DNA of 64,000 nt from an uncultured Bacteroidales bacterium (GTDB taxonomy: Bacteria > Bacteroidota > Bacteroidia > Bacteroidales > P3), in the NCBI GenBank assembly GCA_947168665.1, contig CAMVMX010000003.1, forward strand, positions 182,106 through 246,105, in the 5' to 3' direction. This document shows positions 34,062 through 43,589 of this stretch, piece after piece; positions within the stretch are counted from its first letter, which is position 1; every line of letters begins with the position of its first letter. Made by a program: the position numbers and the translations under genes. The notes below the pieces were generated by a model. The model was given only the letters and a program-made list of their open reading frames with translations, was not told where the DNA came from and searched no databases.

Positions 34062-35780
34062 ATGGCCGAACTGACCGAACAAGAACAAATACGTAGAAAT
34101 TCGCTGAATGAATTGAAGAAACTGGGTATTAATCCCTATCCCGCCGCCTTGTATGAGGTGAATGCCAAATCGAGCGAGATTTTGGAGAAGTATCCGCAGG
34201 ATAATACGCTGTTTCAGGACATCAGCATTGCGGGCCGCATTATGAGCCGCCGCATTATGGGCGCGGCTTCGTTTGTGGAGCTGCAGGACTCGTATGGGCG
34301 CATACAGCTGTATGTGAAGCGCGACGAGATTTGCCCCGGCGAGGATAAGACGATGTACAACACGGTGTTCAAACGGCTGCTGGATATTGGCGACATTATC
34401 GGGGTGACGGGCTATGTGTTCGTGACGCAGATGGGCGAGACTTCGATTCATGTGAAGAGTTTGACGGTGTTGAGCAAGAGCTTGAGGCCGCTGCCTATCG
34501 TGAAGGAGAAGGACGGCGTGGTGTATGACGCTTTCAGCGACCCGGAGCAGCGCTACAGGATGCGCTATGTGGATTTGATTGTGAATCCGCATGTGCGGGA
34601 TACTTTTGTGAAGAGGGCCAAGATTGTGAATACGATGCGCGATTATTTCAATGAGCAGGGTTATTTGGAGGTGGACACGCCGGTGCTGCAGAGCATTCCG
34701 GGCGGCGCGGCGGCCAGACCGTTCATTACGCACCATAACGCATTGGATATTGACCTGTATCTGCGCATTGCCAATGAGTTGTATCTGAAACGCCTTATTG
34801 TGGGCGGTTATGCGGGTGTGTATGAGTTCAGCCGCAATTTCCGCAACGAGGGTATGGATCGGACGCACAACCCGGAGTTTACCTGCATGGAGATTTATGT
34901 GGCCTATAAGGACTACAACTGGATGATGAAGTTTGTGGAGACGATGCTGGAGCGCATAGCCATGACGCTGCACGGCACAACAAAGGTGCAGGTGTGGGGC
35001 AATGAGATTGATTTCAAGCCCCCGTTCCGCCGCGCTCCGATGTGTGAGCTGATTAAGGAGCAGACGGGCTACGATGTGGCCGACATGGATGAGCAGCAGC
35101 TGCGCGATACGTGCAAGGCTTTGGGCATCGAGACTGATGAGACGATGGGCAAGGGCAAACTGATTGATGCCATATTCGGCGAGAAATGCGAACACACGCT
35201 GATTCAGCCGACTTTTGTGACGGATTACCCCATCGAGATGTCGCCCCTGTGCAAGCGTCACCGCGACAATCCGAACCTGACGGAGCGTTTTGAGCTGTTT
35301 GTCAATGGCAAGGAGTTGGCCAATGCGTATAGCGAGCTGAACGACCCGATCGACCAGCTGGGCCGATTCCAAGAGCAGTTGCGCCTGAGTGAGAAGGGCG
35401 ACGACGAGGCTATGTTTATTGACATGGATTTTGTGCGGGCCTTGGAGTTCGGCATGCCCCCCACGTCGGGCATGGGCATCGGTATTGACCGCCTGGTGAT
35501 GATGATGACCGGCGAGCAGAGCATTCAGGATGTATTGCTTTTCCCGCAGATGAAGCCGGAGAAGAAGGCCGTGGTGACCACCGACGAAGAGTTTGTGGAG
35601 CACGGCGTGGCGGCCGAATGGGTGCCGATGTTGCGCAAGGCGGGAATCAACACTCTCGGCCAGCTGAAGGAGGCTAACCCGAACAAACTCTACAACGACT
35701 TGAACGGTCTGCGCAAAAAGAACAAATTGGACATCCCTCCCGTGCAGAAGGAAGCAGTAGAGGGCTGGATAGGAGCGTGA
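34062..35780 (+). CDS. lysS: Lysyl-tRNA synthetase, class II
   Basis: This 572-residue enzyme charges tRNA-Lys. The OB-fold anticodon domain is N-terminal ([21 protein letters not shown]). The class II core shows motif 1 ([21 protein letters not shown]), motif 2 ([19 protein letters not shown]) and motif 3 ([13 protein letters not shown]). It is about 65 residues longer than E. coli LysS: after the core there is a C-terminal extension ([20 protein letters not shown] ... [17 protein letters not shown]) that looks like a helix-hairpin-helix module and is common in Bacteroidota LysS. The gene leads an apparent operon with the MBL-fold hydrolase (25-base gap) and ung. Confidence 0.96.
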   Translation: MAELTEQEQIRRNSLNELKKLGINPYPAALYEVNAKSSEILEKYPQDNTLFQDISIAGRIMSRRIMGAASFVELQDSYGRIQLYVKRDEICPGEDKTMYNTVFKRLLDIGDIIGVTGYVFVTQMGETSIHVKSLTVLSKSLRPLPIVKEKDGVVYDAFSDPEQRYRMRYVDLIVNPHVRDTFVKRAKIVNTMRDYFNEQGYLEVDTPVLQSIPGGAAARPFITHHNALDIDLYLRIANELYLKRLIVGGYAGVYEFSRNFRNEGMDRTHNPEFTCMEIYVAYKDYNWMMKFVETMLERIAMTLHGTTKVQVWGNEIDFKPPFRRAPMCELIKEQTGYDVADMDEQQLRDTCKALGIETDETMGKGKLIDAIFGEKCEHTLIQPTFVTDYPIEMSPLCKRHRDNPNLTERFELFVNGKELANAYSELNDPIDQLGRFQEQLRLSEKGDDEAMFIDMDFVRALEFGMPPTSGMGIGIDRLVMMMTGEQSIQDVLLFPQMKPEKKAVVTTDEEFVEHGVAAEWVPMLRKAGINTLGQLKEANPNKLYNDLNGLRKKNKLDIPPVQKEAVEGWIGA

Positions 35781-35805
35781 GACTCGATGTGAAAGAGGTG
35801 TGTTG

Positions 35806-36447
35806 ATGAAAATAAAGCAGTTTGAATTGAACCATTTTGGCACTAATTGCTTTGTGCTCTGGAATGAGGACACGAAGCAATGTGCCATTGTGGACCCAGG
35901 TGCCGAGACGACTTATGAGGAGGCCCAGGTGACACAGTATATTGATGAGCAGGGGCTGGAGCCGAAGTTGATTCTGCTTACCCATGCCCATGTGGATCAT
36001 ATTGCCGGATTGCGTGAGATGTGTGCCCGCTATGGACTGCCGGTGACGATGCATCCCGATGGGAAGAAGTTGCTCGGCCAGGCGGAGGTGTATGGCGCGG
36101 TGATGGGCTTTGAGGTGGAGAGTATGGAGTCGTTGCCGGTGGTTGAGATTCAGGATGACGATGTGCTGGAGTTGGGTGGGGAGAAGATTGAGTGCCGAGC
36201 GGTGCCGGGACACTGTCCGGGGAGTATGGCTTTTGTGGTGCCGGATGCGCAGGTGGTGCTTACGGGCGATGCGCTGTTCCGCGGCAGCATAGGGCGAACA
36301 GACTTGCCGGGCGGTGACTATGCCACGTTGATAGAGAAGATACGTACCAGGCTGCTCACGCTGCCCGATGAGTATGAGGTGTTGCCGGGTCATGGCGACA
36401 TCAGTTCGATTGGTGTGGAACGCCGCTATAATGGTTTTTTGATATGA
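35806..36447 (+). CDS. MBL-fold hydrolase, glyoxalase II-like
   Basis: 213 residues with the metallo-beta-lactamase metal-binding signature THAHVDH (His60, His62, Asp64, His65), later GHCPGSMAF and a GDALFRGSIGRTDL stretch with the bridging aspartate, and a final VLPGHGDISSIG. This pattern is typical of the small glyoxalase II-like hydrolases with two zinc or iron ions. The substrate is not certain; the absence of the long C-terminal glutathione-binding domain speaks against true glyoxalase II. GTG and TTG codons precede the ATG at 35806, which is the best start. The stop overlaps the ung start (ATGA). Confidence 0.85.
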   Translation: MKIKQFELNHFGTNCFVLWNEDTKQCAIVDPGAETTYEEAQVTQYIDEQGLEPKLILLTHAHVDHIAGLREMCARYGLPVTMHPDGKKLLGQAEVYGAVMGFEVESMESLPVVEIQDDDVLELGGEKIECRAVPGHCPGSMAFVVPDAQVVLTGDALFRGSIGRTDLPGGDYATLIEKIRTRLLTLPDEYEVLPGHGDISSIGVERRYNGFLI

Positions 36448-37124
36448 TTAATCCAAGGATTGACCCTTCGTGGCTGGAGGTGTTGCGTCCGCAGTTTGAG
36501 GCGCCTTATTTTGCACAGCTGAAGGAGTTTCTGGTGGCTGAGAGGCAGCAGTATGTGTGTTATCCCAAGGGCGGCGACATTTTCGCGGCATTTGACCACA
36601 CGCCGTTTGACAAGGTGAAGGTGGTGATTTTGGGTCAGGACCCTTATCATGAGCCTGGCCAGGCTCATGGGTTGTGCTTTTCGGTGCCGGAGGGGGTGGC
36701 AGTGCCGCCCTCGCTGGTGAATATCATCAAGGAGATTAACAGCGATTTGGGTACGCAGGTGCCGCTGACATGCGGGAATCTGACGGGCTGGGCGGAGCAG
36801 GGTGTGCTGCTTCTGAACGCCACGCTGACGGTGCGAGCCCATCAGGCAGGTTCGCACCAGCACAAAGGGTGGGAGCTTTTCACCGATGCGGCCATACAGG
36901 CTTTGGCACAGCGGCGCAACGGTATAGTGTTTATGCTGTGGGGCAGTTTTGCTATCAGCAAGGCTCAGTTTATTGACCGCAGCAGGCATTTTGTGCTTAC
37001 GGCCCCCCATCCCTCGCCGTTGTCGGCCTACAGGGGGTTCTTCGGTTGCAAGCATTTTTCGAAGTGTAACGCTATACTGCAACAGCAGGGTCAGACCCCG
37101 ATTGATTGGACTCGCATTGGCTGA
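36444..37124 (+). CDS. ung: Uracil-DNA glycosylase
   Basis: 226 residues, family 1 UDG, which removes uracil from DNA. The catalytic water-activating motif GQDPYH (residues 64-69) is intact, then the uracil-binding GLCFSVPEGVAVPPSL, the VLLLNATLTVR strand and the leucine loop motif HPSPLSAYRGFFG. The start overlaps the upstream hydrolase stop by 4 bases, so they are translationally coupled. The 3' end overlaps the decayed end of an opposite-strand ADP-ribosylglycohydrolase remnant. Confidence 0.96.
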   Translation: MINPRIDPSWLEVLRPQFEAPYFAQLKEFLVAERQQYVCYPKGGDIFAAFDHTPFDKVKVVILGQDPYHEPGQAHGLCFSVPEGVAVPPSLVNIIKEINSDLGTQVPLTCGNLTGWAEQGVLLLNATLTVRAHQAGSHQHKGWELFTDAAIQALAQRRNGIVFMLWGSFAISKAQFIDRSRHFVLTAPHPSPLSAYRGFFGCKHFSKCNAILQQQGQTPIDWTRIG

Positions 37125-37437
37125 GGAACAGAGTGGCTGCGGCCGCTTCGCCGGGGCTGATGAGCCATTGAAGGAATCGGTGGCCATACCGGGAGTCGGG
37201 ATGCCGCCTCCCCATTGCGCGCATGCTGTCGGCCAAAGGGTTGCGCGATGGATTGGTAAGCCAAAGCATACTGGCCACCGTCATGACAGAGTCGCCGGAG
37301 GGACGGGCCCCGAGCGGGATCAAGGGGAACTCTTAGGTTTTGATGTGATGGGAGTCGAAGGTGCTTCCAAGCACATCGCCGCAGATGGCACCCATGCACA
37401 CTGCCGTGGTCGGCAGGGGTGTATAGAGGCCAAGCAT
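37072..37437 (-). pseudogene. ADP-ribosylglycohydrolase, N-terminal remnant with internal stop
   Basis: Read on the minus strand from 37437, the frame encodes a family-like N-terminus: MGAICGDVLGSTFDSHHIKT, then a TAA stop at 37335-37333, and the same frame continues EFPLIPLGARPSGDSVMTVASMLWL and later MGRRHPDSRYGHRFLQWL. Intact ADP-ribosylglycohydrolases have the same order (GaiiGDivGS.ye, FPLF...R.TDDTVMTVA, RKWGRRYP..GYG..F..W). Here the metal-binding TDD has become SGD, a stop interrupts the frame and the C-terminal two thirds is gone. The ATG overlaps the TonB-receptor stop (TGATG), so it was once coupled to that gene. Confidence 0.75.
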
Positions 37438-39752
37438 CAGAATCGGAAATTCAGACCGGTGGACCACATGATGGGGAGTTGGTTGACACGCTCGAAGGTG
37501 AGGCGGTTGAAATAGAAGATGTTTTGGCGGTTGTAAAGGTTGGTGACGCTCACGTTGACTTCAAGAATGGAGCGTTTGCCGATGGAGAATTTGCGTTTGC
37601 CGCTGATGTCGAGCCGGTGGTAGCTGGGCAGTCGTCCGGCATAGATGTCGGCGTAGATGACGCCGTGTTCGCCGTTGACACGCGTGTAGTCGGTTGTGAG
37701 GCCATCGTTGAAAGTGATGTTCTCATACATTCCTTGGGTCTGGGTGAAGGGATAGCCACTGCCATAGCTCCAGCGGCCGCTGATTTCCCATTGGTTTTGG
37801 TCGCCCAGGCGCACGGTGGTGAGCAGGTTGATGGTGTGGCGGCGGTCGTAGTGGGGTGAGTAGGTCTGGATTTCGTCGGTGCGGCGAACCCATCCGAGTG
37901 AGTAGGTGGCCCAAATGTAGAGCCAGTCAATGTCGTAACACAGGCTGAAGTCGGCACCATAGGCTATGCCTTTTTCGACAAGGAAGTTGCTGAGGAGGTA
38001 TTCGGGCTTTTCGTAGATGCCGCCGTGGAGGTAGGCGCGGTCGCCGCTGTCGAACATCTTGTTGCGGTTGTAGTTGATCAGTTGGCTGAAGTTTTTGAGG
38101 TAGATTTCGCAGTTGGTGGTCAGGTGGTTGAGGAAGTCGTATTCGACGCCAAAAATGAGGTGTTGCGCTTTCTGGAGGGAGTTTTGTACGGGATTGCCCA
38201 GAAATGTGGAGGGTTTTTCCAAATTGGGGCACCCGGTGAGGATACCGTTGAAAAGGTTGACGATGTCGTTGTCGGAGCGGGAGTCGAGGAAGATTTGGCT
38301 GTAGAGGCCGCCGGCCATCTTGAAGCGGAACTTGTCGGTGAGGTTGTATTTGGCCGAGAGGCGGGGCTCTATGCTGCCGGCGTTGAATGCGTTGTAGTAG
38401 ATGTAGCGGATGCCGGGGTCAATGAGCCAGTTGCCGGTGGCAATCTTGTATGTGATATAGGCTGAGAAACTGAAGGTGTTTTCGTTTTGTGTGACGTTGA
38501 TTTGGTAGGGGTTGTAGTACAGGTAGTCAGTAGTGTAGCCTTCGAGGGCCAAGCCGTAGCGCAATCGGTTGGTGCCGATGAAGTTGGTGATGTCCAGCCC
38601 CATGTTGTAGTTGTTGATACTGCTGTGGTTTTGGTGTGCAGTGGGGTCTTGGAAATTGATTCTGTAGTCGGAATAGGCAATATGGCCGTCGATGATTGAG
38701 CTGGAGCCGGTCACGAGCATGAAGTTCGTTCCCACGCCGTAGTTGCGCCAGTGGTAGTTGGCCAAAGACTGGTAGCCGTCCACGCGGTCGTCGAACCGGA
38801 ATCCGAAGAAGTTGATTTTGCTGCCAGAGCCGGAGTTGAATGACAATTTGCCATAGAGGTCGGTAAAGTCGAAGGGTAGGGAGCCTTCGATGTAGGGGTA
38901 GAATATCTTATGCGATTTGGAGAGGAATGAGTTCTTGGCCGAGAGCAGATAGGTGATGGTGAACGGGTTGCCCGGTCTTTCTTTTTTCAGAGGGCCTTCG
39001 AGCACCAGATTGGCTCCGAAGGTGTTGATTCCAATTTTGCCTGAATGGCGTTTCTTGTTTCCGTCGCGGGTGGTGATGTCCATCACGGACGACAGACGGC
39101 CGCCATACTCGGCTCCGAATCCGCCGCTATAGATGTCGGCGTTGAGGATGATGTCGGTCTCGAAGATGGAGTATAATCCTATGGAGTGGAAGGGGTTGTA
39201 GACGGTCATGCCGTCGAGGAGGCACAGGTTCTGTATCATCGACCCGCCACGGATATAGAGTTGTCCCCCCTGGTCGCCTGTCGAGTTGATGCCGGGCAGC
39301 ACCTGCAGGTACTGGGCAAGATCCGATGTGCCACCAATGGATGGCATTTGCTGGATTTGGGCTGAGGAGATTTTCTCTACCGACACCTGGGTTTGTATTT
39401 TCCTTTCTTCGATGCGGTTGTCGGTGACGGTGACGTCGGCCAAGGTCTTTGTTTCCGATTCCAGTTCGATGTTACGCACCAGCGTCTGCCCTTTTTGCAG
39501 GGTGATGCGCTCTCGGTATTCCTTGTAGCCTACAAAACGCACGCGCAGCACATAGTTACCTGCAGGCATCTTGTTGATTAGGTAGAAGCCGTTCAGGTCG
39601 GTGGCTACACCAAAGCGTGTGCTGTCCAGCACCACGTTGGCAAATGGAATGGCTTCGCCCGTCTCGCTGTCGGTAAGGGTGCCTTTCACGGTTTGTGCTG
39701 CAAGGGGAGAAAGGCTCAGGATAAGGATAATGAAGGTGGCAAATCGTTTCAT
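37437..39752 (-). CDS. TonB-dependent receptor with carboxypeptidase-regulatory-like N-terminal domain
   Basis: The 771-residue outer-membrane protein has a signal peptide (KRFATFIILILSLSPLAAQ), a CarboxypepD_reg-like domain (TVKGTLTDSETGEAIPFAN ... NGFYLINKMPAGNYVLRVRFVGY, residues ~20-105), a plug domain (VTVTDNRIEERKIQTQVSVE, GGQLYIRGGSMIQNLCLLDG) and a long 22-strand-type beta barrel ending ...STGLNFRF. This architecture fits TonB-linked receptors of Bacteroidota that take up siderophores, cobalamin, peptides or small glycans. No SusD partner is nearby, so it is probably not a SusC of a polysaccharide locus. Substrate unknown. Confidence 0.85.
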   Translation of the reverse strand: MKRFATFIILILSLSPLAAQTVKGTLTDSETGEAIPFANVVLDSTRFGVATDLNGFYLINKMPAGNYVLRVRFVGYKEYRERITLQKGQTLVRNIELESETKTLADVTVTDNRIEERKIQTQVSVEKISSAQIQQMPSIGGTSDLAQYLQVLPGINSTGDQGGQLYIRGGSMIQNLCLLDGMTVYNPFHSIGLYSIFETDIILNADIYSGGFGAEYGGRLSSVMDITTRDGNKKRHSGKIGINTFGANLVLEGPLKKERPGNPFTITYLLSAKNSFLSKSHKIFYPYIEGSLPFDFTDLYGKLSFNSGSGSKINFFGFRFDDRVDGYQSLANYHWRNYGVGTNFMLVTGSSSIIDGHIAYSDYRINFQDPTAHQNHSSINNYNMGLDITNFIGTNRLRYGLALEGYTTDYLYYNPYQINVTQNENTFSFSAYITYKIATGNWLIDPGIRYIYYNAFNAGSIEPRLSAKYNLTDKFRFKMAGGLYSQIFLDSRSDNDIVNLFNGILTGCPNLEKPSTFLGNPVQNSLQKAQHLIFGVEYDFLNHLTTNCEIYLKNFSQLINYNRNKMFDSGDRAYLHGGIYEKPEYLLSNFLVEKGIAYGADFSLCYDIDWLYIWATYSLGWVRRTDEIQTYSPHYDRRHTINLLTTVRLGDQNQWEISGRWSYGSGYPFTQTQGMYENITFNDGLTTDYTRVNGEHGVIYADIYAGRLPSYHRLDISGKRKFSIGKRSILEVNVSVTNLYNRQNIFYFNRLTFERVNQLPIMWSTGLNFRF

Positions 39753-39801
39753 TCGGGTGGATGATTGGTGGTATTGAATAAGCTGATAACTATGTCGGGG
39801 T

Positions 39802-40809
39802 TTAATGGATTATTTTGAAAACCATCTCTTTGAGGATTTCCCCGTCGGTGACTGTGCCGGAGTTGTGGATGCCTTTTGAGCGCAGGTCGGCGTCGTACAG
39901 GTAGCCGATGCAGCTGGCTAACTTGCCCAGTGAGTAGTTCTGTGCGGCGGTGGCGTAGTCTTTCACAAAATAGGGGTTCACCTTCAACACCGACGCAGCC
40001 AGACTTTTGTCTGTGAGTTGGTGATAGAGCATGATTTTGATGAAATAATTGTAGAGTGAGGGCAGCACCATCTGGATGGGATTATCCTTGGGGTTGGCCG
40101 CAAAGTGGTTTACAATGCGGTTGCACTGCACCACATTGCGACGGCCTATGGCACTTTGCAGCTCGAACACATTGTAGTCCTTATTGATGCCGATGTTCTG
40201 CTCGATGATGTCCTCGTTGATGACCTCACCGGGCTGCAGGGAAATGAAAACTTTCGAGAGTTCGTTGGCAATCTTGCTCAAGTCGTTGCCCAAATATTCG
40301 GCTATCAGCACGGAACCTTTCTGCGTAATGGTGTGTCCGTGTTGGTTCACATGGGTGCCAATCCAGTCGGGCACCTGGCTGTCGTACAGCTTGGCCCGCT
40401 CGCACACACAACCTTTTTCGTTGATGGCTTTATAGGCTTTCGACCGCTTGTCCATTTTTTTGTGTCTGTAGCAGAACACCAGCAAAGTTTGAGTGAGAGG
40501 ATTTTGCAGATAGTCCGCCAGCAAGTCCCATTCTTTGGTGGGGATGTCCTGAGCCTCCTTGACCAACACCAGTTTGATGGGCGACATCATCGGGAACTGT
40601 TTGGCATAGGATATGACCGTGCGCATGTCGGTCTCGCGGCCATAGAGAACGGTTTGGTCGAAATCGCGGTTTCCCTCCGCTATCACATGATGCTCAAAGT
40701 AGTCCGACACAAGGTCAATATAATAGTTCTCTTCGCCGGTGAGGAGGTAGACGGGGTGGCATTTGCCGGCTTTCAATTCGTCGATTAGCTGTTTGTCAGA
40801 TACGAGCAT
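39802..40809 (-). CDS. holA: DNA polymerase III delta subunit
   Basis: The start at 40809 (MLVSDKQLIDELKAG) is preferred over an upstream in-frame ATG at 40902, because the latter has no similarity and would run through the promoter. The 335-residue protein shows the delta-subunit pattern: HPVYLLTGEENYYIDLVSDY, SYAKQFPMMSPIKLVLVKEAQD, then a C-terminal helical collar. Delta is the clamp-loader subunit that opens the beta clamp. TATCTTTG lies 26 bases upstream, and a divergent promoter for the acyl-CoA synthetase lies 257 bases beyond the start. Confidence 0.85.
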   Translation of the reverse strand: MLVSDKQLIDELKAGKCHPVYLLTGEENYYIDLVSDYFEHHVIAEGNRDFDQTVLYGRETDMRTVISYAKQFPMMSPIKLVLVKEAQDIPTKEWDLLADYLQNPLTQTLLVFCYRHKKMDKRSKAYKAINEKGCVCERAKLYDSQVPDWIGTHVNQHGHTITQKGSVLIAEYLGNDLSKIANELSKVFISLQPGEVINEDIIEQNIGINKDYNVFELQSAIGRRNVVQCNRIVNHFAANPKDNPIQMVLPSLYNYFIKIMLYHQLTDKSLAASVLKVNPYFVKDYATAAQNYSLGKLASCIGYLYDADLRSKGIHNSGTVTDGEILKEMVFKIIH

Positions 40810-40834
40810 GTTCCTATTTATAAAAATCAAAGTG

Positions 40835-40842
40835 CAAAGATA
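40835..40842 (-). promoter_or_regulatory. -7 promoter element of holA
   Basis: The plus strand reads caaagata, that is TATCTTTG on the minus strand, 26 bases before the holA start. Confidence 0.65.
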
Positions 40843-41065
40843 CGATTTTTTTTTCAAAGAGTACTGTCCGCTTTCAAAAAAATGGTTAAAAGTCCTGGGC
40901 AACCCTTCCCAGCCTGCCCGATTCCGTCACATTCGGCATGGGACAAAAGTGCGGCAATAGAACTTTCGTCACTCAAATCTGCCCGTTTGGCACCAAAAAC
41001 GCCCGCTTCTGTCACTTTTTTTCGGGCCAGAACAATTTCCTGTCACATATTCACCCGGAGATTGC

Positions 41066-41073
41066 TATTTTTG
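41066..41073 (+). promoter_or_regulatory. -7 promoter element of the acyl-CoA synthetase gene
   Basis: TATTTTTG, 25 bases upstream of the ATG at 41098. Confidence 0.55.
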
Positions 41074-41097
41074 CATCACCTGTCAAACTTTAAAACT

Positions 41098-42873
41098 ATG
41101 ATAAAAGAACCCGAAAGACTTTTCGATTTGATGGACCGCCGTCGGCTGCTGTGCCCCGAGCGTCCCGTGTTTGCCAACAAGCGCAACGGTCATTGGGAAG
41201 AGCATACAATAGATGAATATTTCGATAAATCCAACCTGCTCAGTTATGCTTTCATGCACCTTGGTGTGCAGCGGGGCGAGAACGTGGCCTTGATTTCAAC
41301 CGGCCGTCCCGAATGGAACTATGTCGACATGGGTGTCCAGATGATGGGTGCTGTGCTGCTCCCCATCTACCCCACCATCAGCGAGAGCGAATATCTCTTT
41401 ATCCTCAACCACGCCGAGGTGCGCTATATCATAGTGGAAGGCGAAGGGTTGTATAAAAAAATCAGCTCCATCCGCCACCAGCTGCCCGCCATCTGCCAGG
41501 TCTATACAATCGCCCCTGTTGAAGGGACCCCGTCCATCGACGACCTCTACGCACTCGGCGACAGCCACCGCGACCCCGAAGGCCTCCAAGCCATCAAAGA
41601 CTCCATCAGCACAGACGACGTGGCCACCATGATTTACACCAGTGGCTCCACAGGCACTCCCAAAGGGGTGATGCTGGCCCACAGGGGCATACTCCTCAAC
41701 GTCCTTGGCATCAAAGACTCGCCCGGCAAGGACTGGACCCGCGCCCTCAGCTGGATGCCCTTGTGCCATATCTACGAGCGCATGATGAACTACCTATACC
41801 AATATCTCTGCATGGAGACCTTCTATGCCGAGAGCATTGCCAAGGTGGCCGATAACGCGCAGGAGGTCAACCCCTACATGATGGCGGCCGTGCCCCGTTT
41901 CATTGAAAAGATGTACGACAAGGTGTTCCGCAAAGGAGAGAAACTCACTGGCATCAAGAAAAAGATTTTCGACTGGGCGCTCGAACTGGGTTTCCAATAC
42001 GACCTTAACGACAAGACCCGTACTGCGTGGTACAATCTGCGCCACGCAGTGGCCGACAAGCTCGTCTATGCCGAAATCCGCAAGGCTTTGGGCACCAATT
42101 TCCACATGCTTGTCTCGGGCGGTGCCTCCATCCAGCCCCGCCTCACCCGCTTTTTCAGTGCCGTGGGGCTTGACCTGTACGAAGGCTACGGCCTTACCGA
42201 ATGCTCGCCGCTGGTGGCCGTCACCAACTCCTATGCCGAAGAAGGCCGCAAGGTGGGGTCTGTAGGTTTTGTCCTGCCCGGCATCGAAGTGCGCTTTGCC
42301 CCCGGCACCAACGAGATTCTTTGTCGTGGCGGCAACGTCATGAAAGGCTATTTCAAATCGCCCGAACTCACGGCCCAGGCCATCGACCACGAGGGATGGT
42401 TCCACACGGGCGACACCGGCTACCTGGCTCCCGGGGGCTACATGTACCTCACCGGCCGCACCAAAAACATGTTCAAAACCTCTATGGGCAAGTTCGTCAA
42501 CCCCGAAGTCATAGAAGAACGTTTCAAAGAGTCCCCATTCATCCTCGACATGATGGTGGTGGGCGAAGGGCAGAAGTTTGCCGCTGCCGTCATAGCCCCC
42601 GATTTCGACATGTTGAAAGACTGGTGTTTGCGCCACGACGTACATGCAACGACACGCGAGGATATAATTGCCGACAAGACGGTCCAGGCGCGTTTCCAGC
42701 GAGTGGTCGACAAATACAACGCCTCGCTTGGCAACCATGAGCAGGTGAAACGTTTCAAACTTGTGCCAGAAGTGTGGAGTACCGAAAACCAGTTCCTCAC
42801 CCCGACGCTTAAAATCAAGCGCAACAACATAACGGCCTATTACCAGAAGGCTATCGACGAACTGTTTGTGTAA
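41098..42873 (+). CDS. Long-chain fatty acid-CoA ligase (AMP-dependent synthetase)
   Basis: The ATG at 41098 (591 residues) is chosen; the frame is open upstream to 40882 but there it runs through the promoter and lacks homology. The ANL-family adenylation domain is complete: P-loop IYTSGSTGTPKGVMLAH (about residue 180), VSGGASIQPRLTRFF, YEGYGLTECSPLVAV, GWFHTGDTGYL, LTGRTKNMFKTSMGKFVNP and a C-terminal TPTLKIKRNNI with the catalytic lysine region. This is typical of FadD15-like long-chain acyl-CoA synthetases that activate fatty acids as acyl-AMP and then thioester. The substrate chain length cannot be read from the sequence. Confidence 0.9.
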   Translation: MIKEPERLFDLMDRRRLLCPERPVFANKRNGHWEEHTIDEYFDKSNLLSYAFMHLGVQRGENVALISTGRPEWNYVDMGVQMMGAVLLPIYPTISESEYLFILNHAEVRYIIVEGEGLYKKISSIRHQLPAICQVYTIAPVEGTPSIDDLYALGDSHRDPEGLQAIKDSISTDDVATMIYTSGSTGTPKGVMLAHRGILLNVLGIKDSPGKDWTRALSWMPLCHIYERMMNYLYQYLCMETFYAESIAKVADNAQEVNPYMMAAVPRFIEKMYDKVFRKGEKLTGIKKKIFDWALELGFQYDLNDKTRTAWYNLRHAVADKLVYAEIRKALGTNFHMLVSGGASIQPRLTRFFSAVGLDLYEGYGLTECSPLVAVTNSYAEEGRKVGSVGFVLPGIEVRFAPGTNEILCRGGNVMKGYFKSPELTAQAIDHEGWFHTGDTGYLAPGGYMYLTGRTKNMFKTSMGKFVNPEVIEERFKESPFILDMMVVGEGQKFAAAVIAPDFDMLKDWCLRHDVHATTREDIIADKTVQARFQRVVDKYNASLGNHEQVKRFKLVPEVWSTENQFLTPTLKIKRNNITAYYQKAIDELFV

Positions 42874-42874
42874 A

Positions 42875-42888
42875 GGGCCTCCCGGCCC
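42875..42888. terminator. Short hairpin between convergent genes
   Basis: GGGCC / GGCCC with a 4-base loop just after the acyl-CoA synthetase stop, between convergent genes. No T-run; weak evidence. Confidence 0.3.
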
Positions 42889-42943
42889 ATTGTTCCGTGC
42901 CGCGCCCCAGCCACAGCGCAGGGGTGGCACGTGTTGCCGTCGC

Positions 42944-43549
42944 TCACATCACCCGCCGCAGGGAGTGCAGCCGGTGGGTGAGTTGCTGCGTGTCGCTGTT
43001 GATGATGCCCTGGGGCGTGAGGGTGTCGATGCGCACTTGGCCCGAAGCGTGGATAATGCGGCCCTGGCCCATATAGATGCCTACATGGATGATGCCGCCC
43101 CGCTCGTTGCAGAAGAAACACAAGTCGTCGCGCCGAGCCTGCTCCAGCCCGTCAACCGGGCGGCCCTGAGTGGCCTGTTGCGAAGCATCGCGCAGCAACC
43201 GCTGCCCACAGGCACGGAAACAGACCTGCGTCAGTCCCGAACAGTCAATCCCCATCACGCAGCGTCCGCCCCACAGGTAGGGGGCTCCCAGATAGTCGCG
43301 CTCTGCCACCGTGGCCGGGCTCGCATCGTGGCCTGTGCCGAGGTTGGCGGGTCCGTCGTGCGGGCGCCACTGCTTGTTGTCCACCCACCCCTCGTAGCCG
43401 TCCCAGTCGCAGCGTGCAAGCGACCACTTGGCTTGTTGCTCTACAATCGTGAAGGTGTCGCCCAGCAGCAGTTGGTTCACCATCTCGGCGCGGTCCGAGG
43501 GTTCGCGGCGCATGGCTACGGCAGTCAAAAAACAGCAGGCTCTTGTCAT
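42944..43549 (-). CDS. NlpC/P60 family cysteine peptidase with SH3-like domain
   Basis: 201 residues, using the ATG at 43549 (the frame extends upstream to 43603). The N-terminal part is an SH3b-like repeat (MVNQLLLGDTFTIVEQQAKW ... GYEGWVDNKQW). The C-terminal NlpC/P60 domain has the catalytic Cys103 in GIDCSGLTQ, His155 in GGIIHVGIYMG, and His167 in RIIHASG, with YLWGGRC as the preceding family motif. Such enzymes cut peptide bonds of peptidoglycan stem peptides, typically gamma-D-Glu-diaminopimelate. No clear signal peptide is seen at this start; the short hydrophobic segment at the very N-terminus (ACCFLTAVAM) may be part of one. The gene is convergent with the acyl-CoA synthetase. Confidence 0.85.
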   Translation of the reverse strand: MTRACCFLTAVAMRREPSDRAEMVNQLLLGDTFTIVEQQAKWSLARCDWDGYEGWVDNKQWRPHDGPANLGTGHDASPATVAERDYLGAPYLWGGRCVMGIDCSGLTQVCFRACGQRLLRDASQQATQGRPVDGLEQARRDDLCFFCNERGGIIHVGIYMGQGRIIHASGQVRIDTLTPQGIINSDTQQLTHRLHSLRRVM

Positions 43550-43589
43550 GGTGGAGGAATTTGGGTGTCGGCAGGGTGGTGGCGGTGAG

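Noticed and set aside
34041..35888. A 615-codon minus-strand frame over lysS.
   Set aside because: lysS on the plus strand is certain from motifs; the antisense product has no domain and is rich in His and Leu.
40882..41097. Upstream extension of the acyl-CoA synthetase frame.
   Set aside because: It runs through the promoter (41066-41073); family similarity begins at the ATG at 41098.
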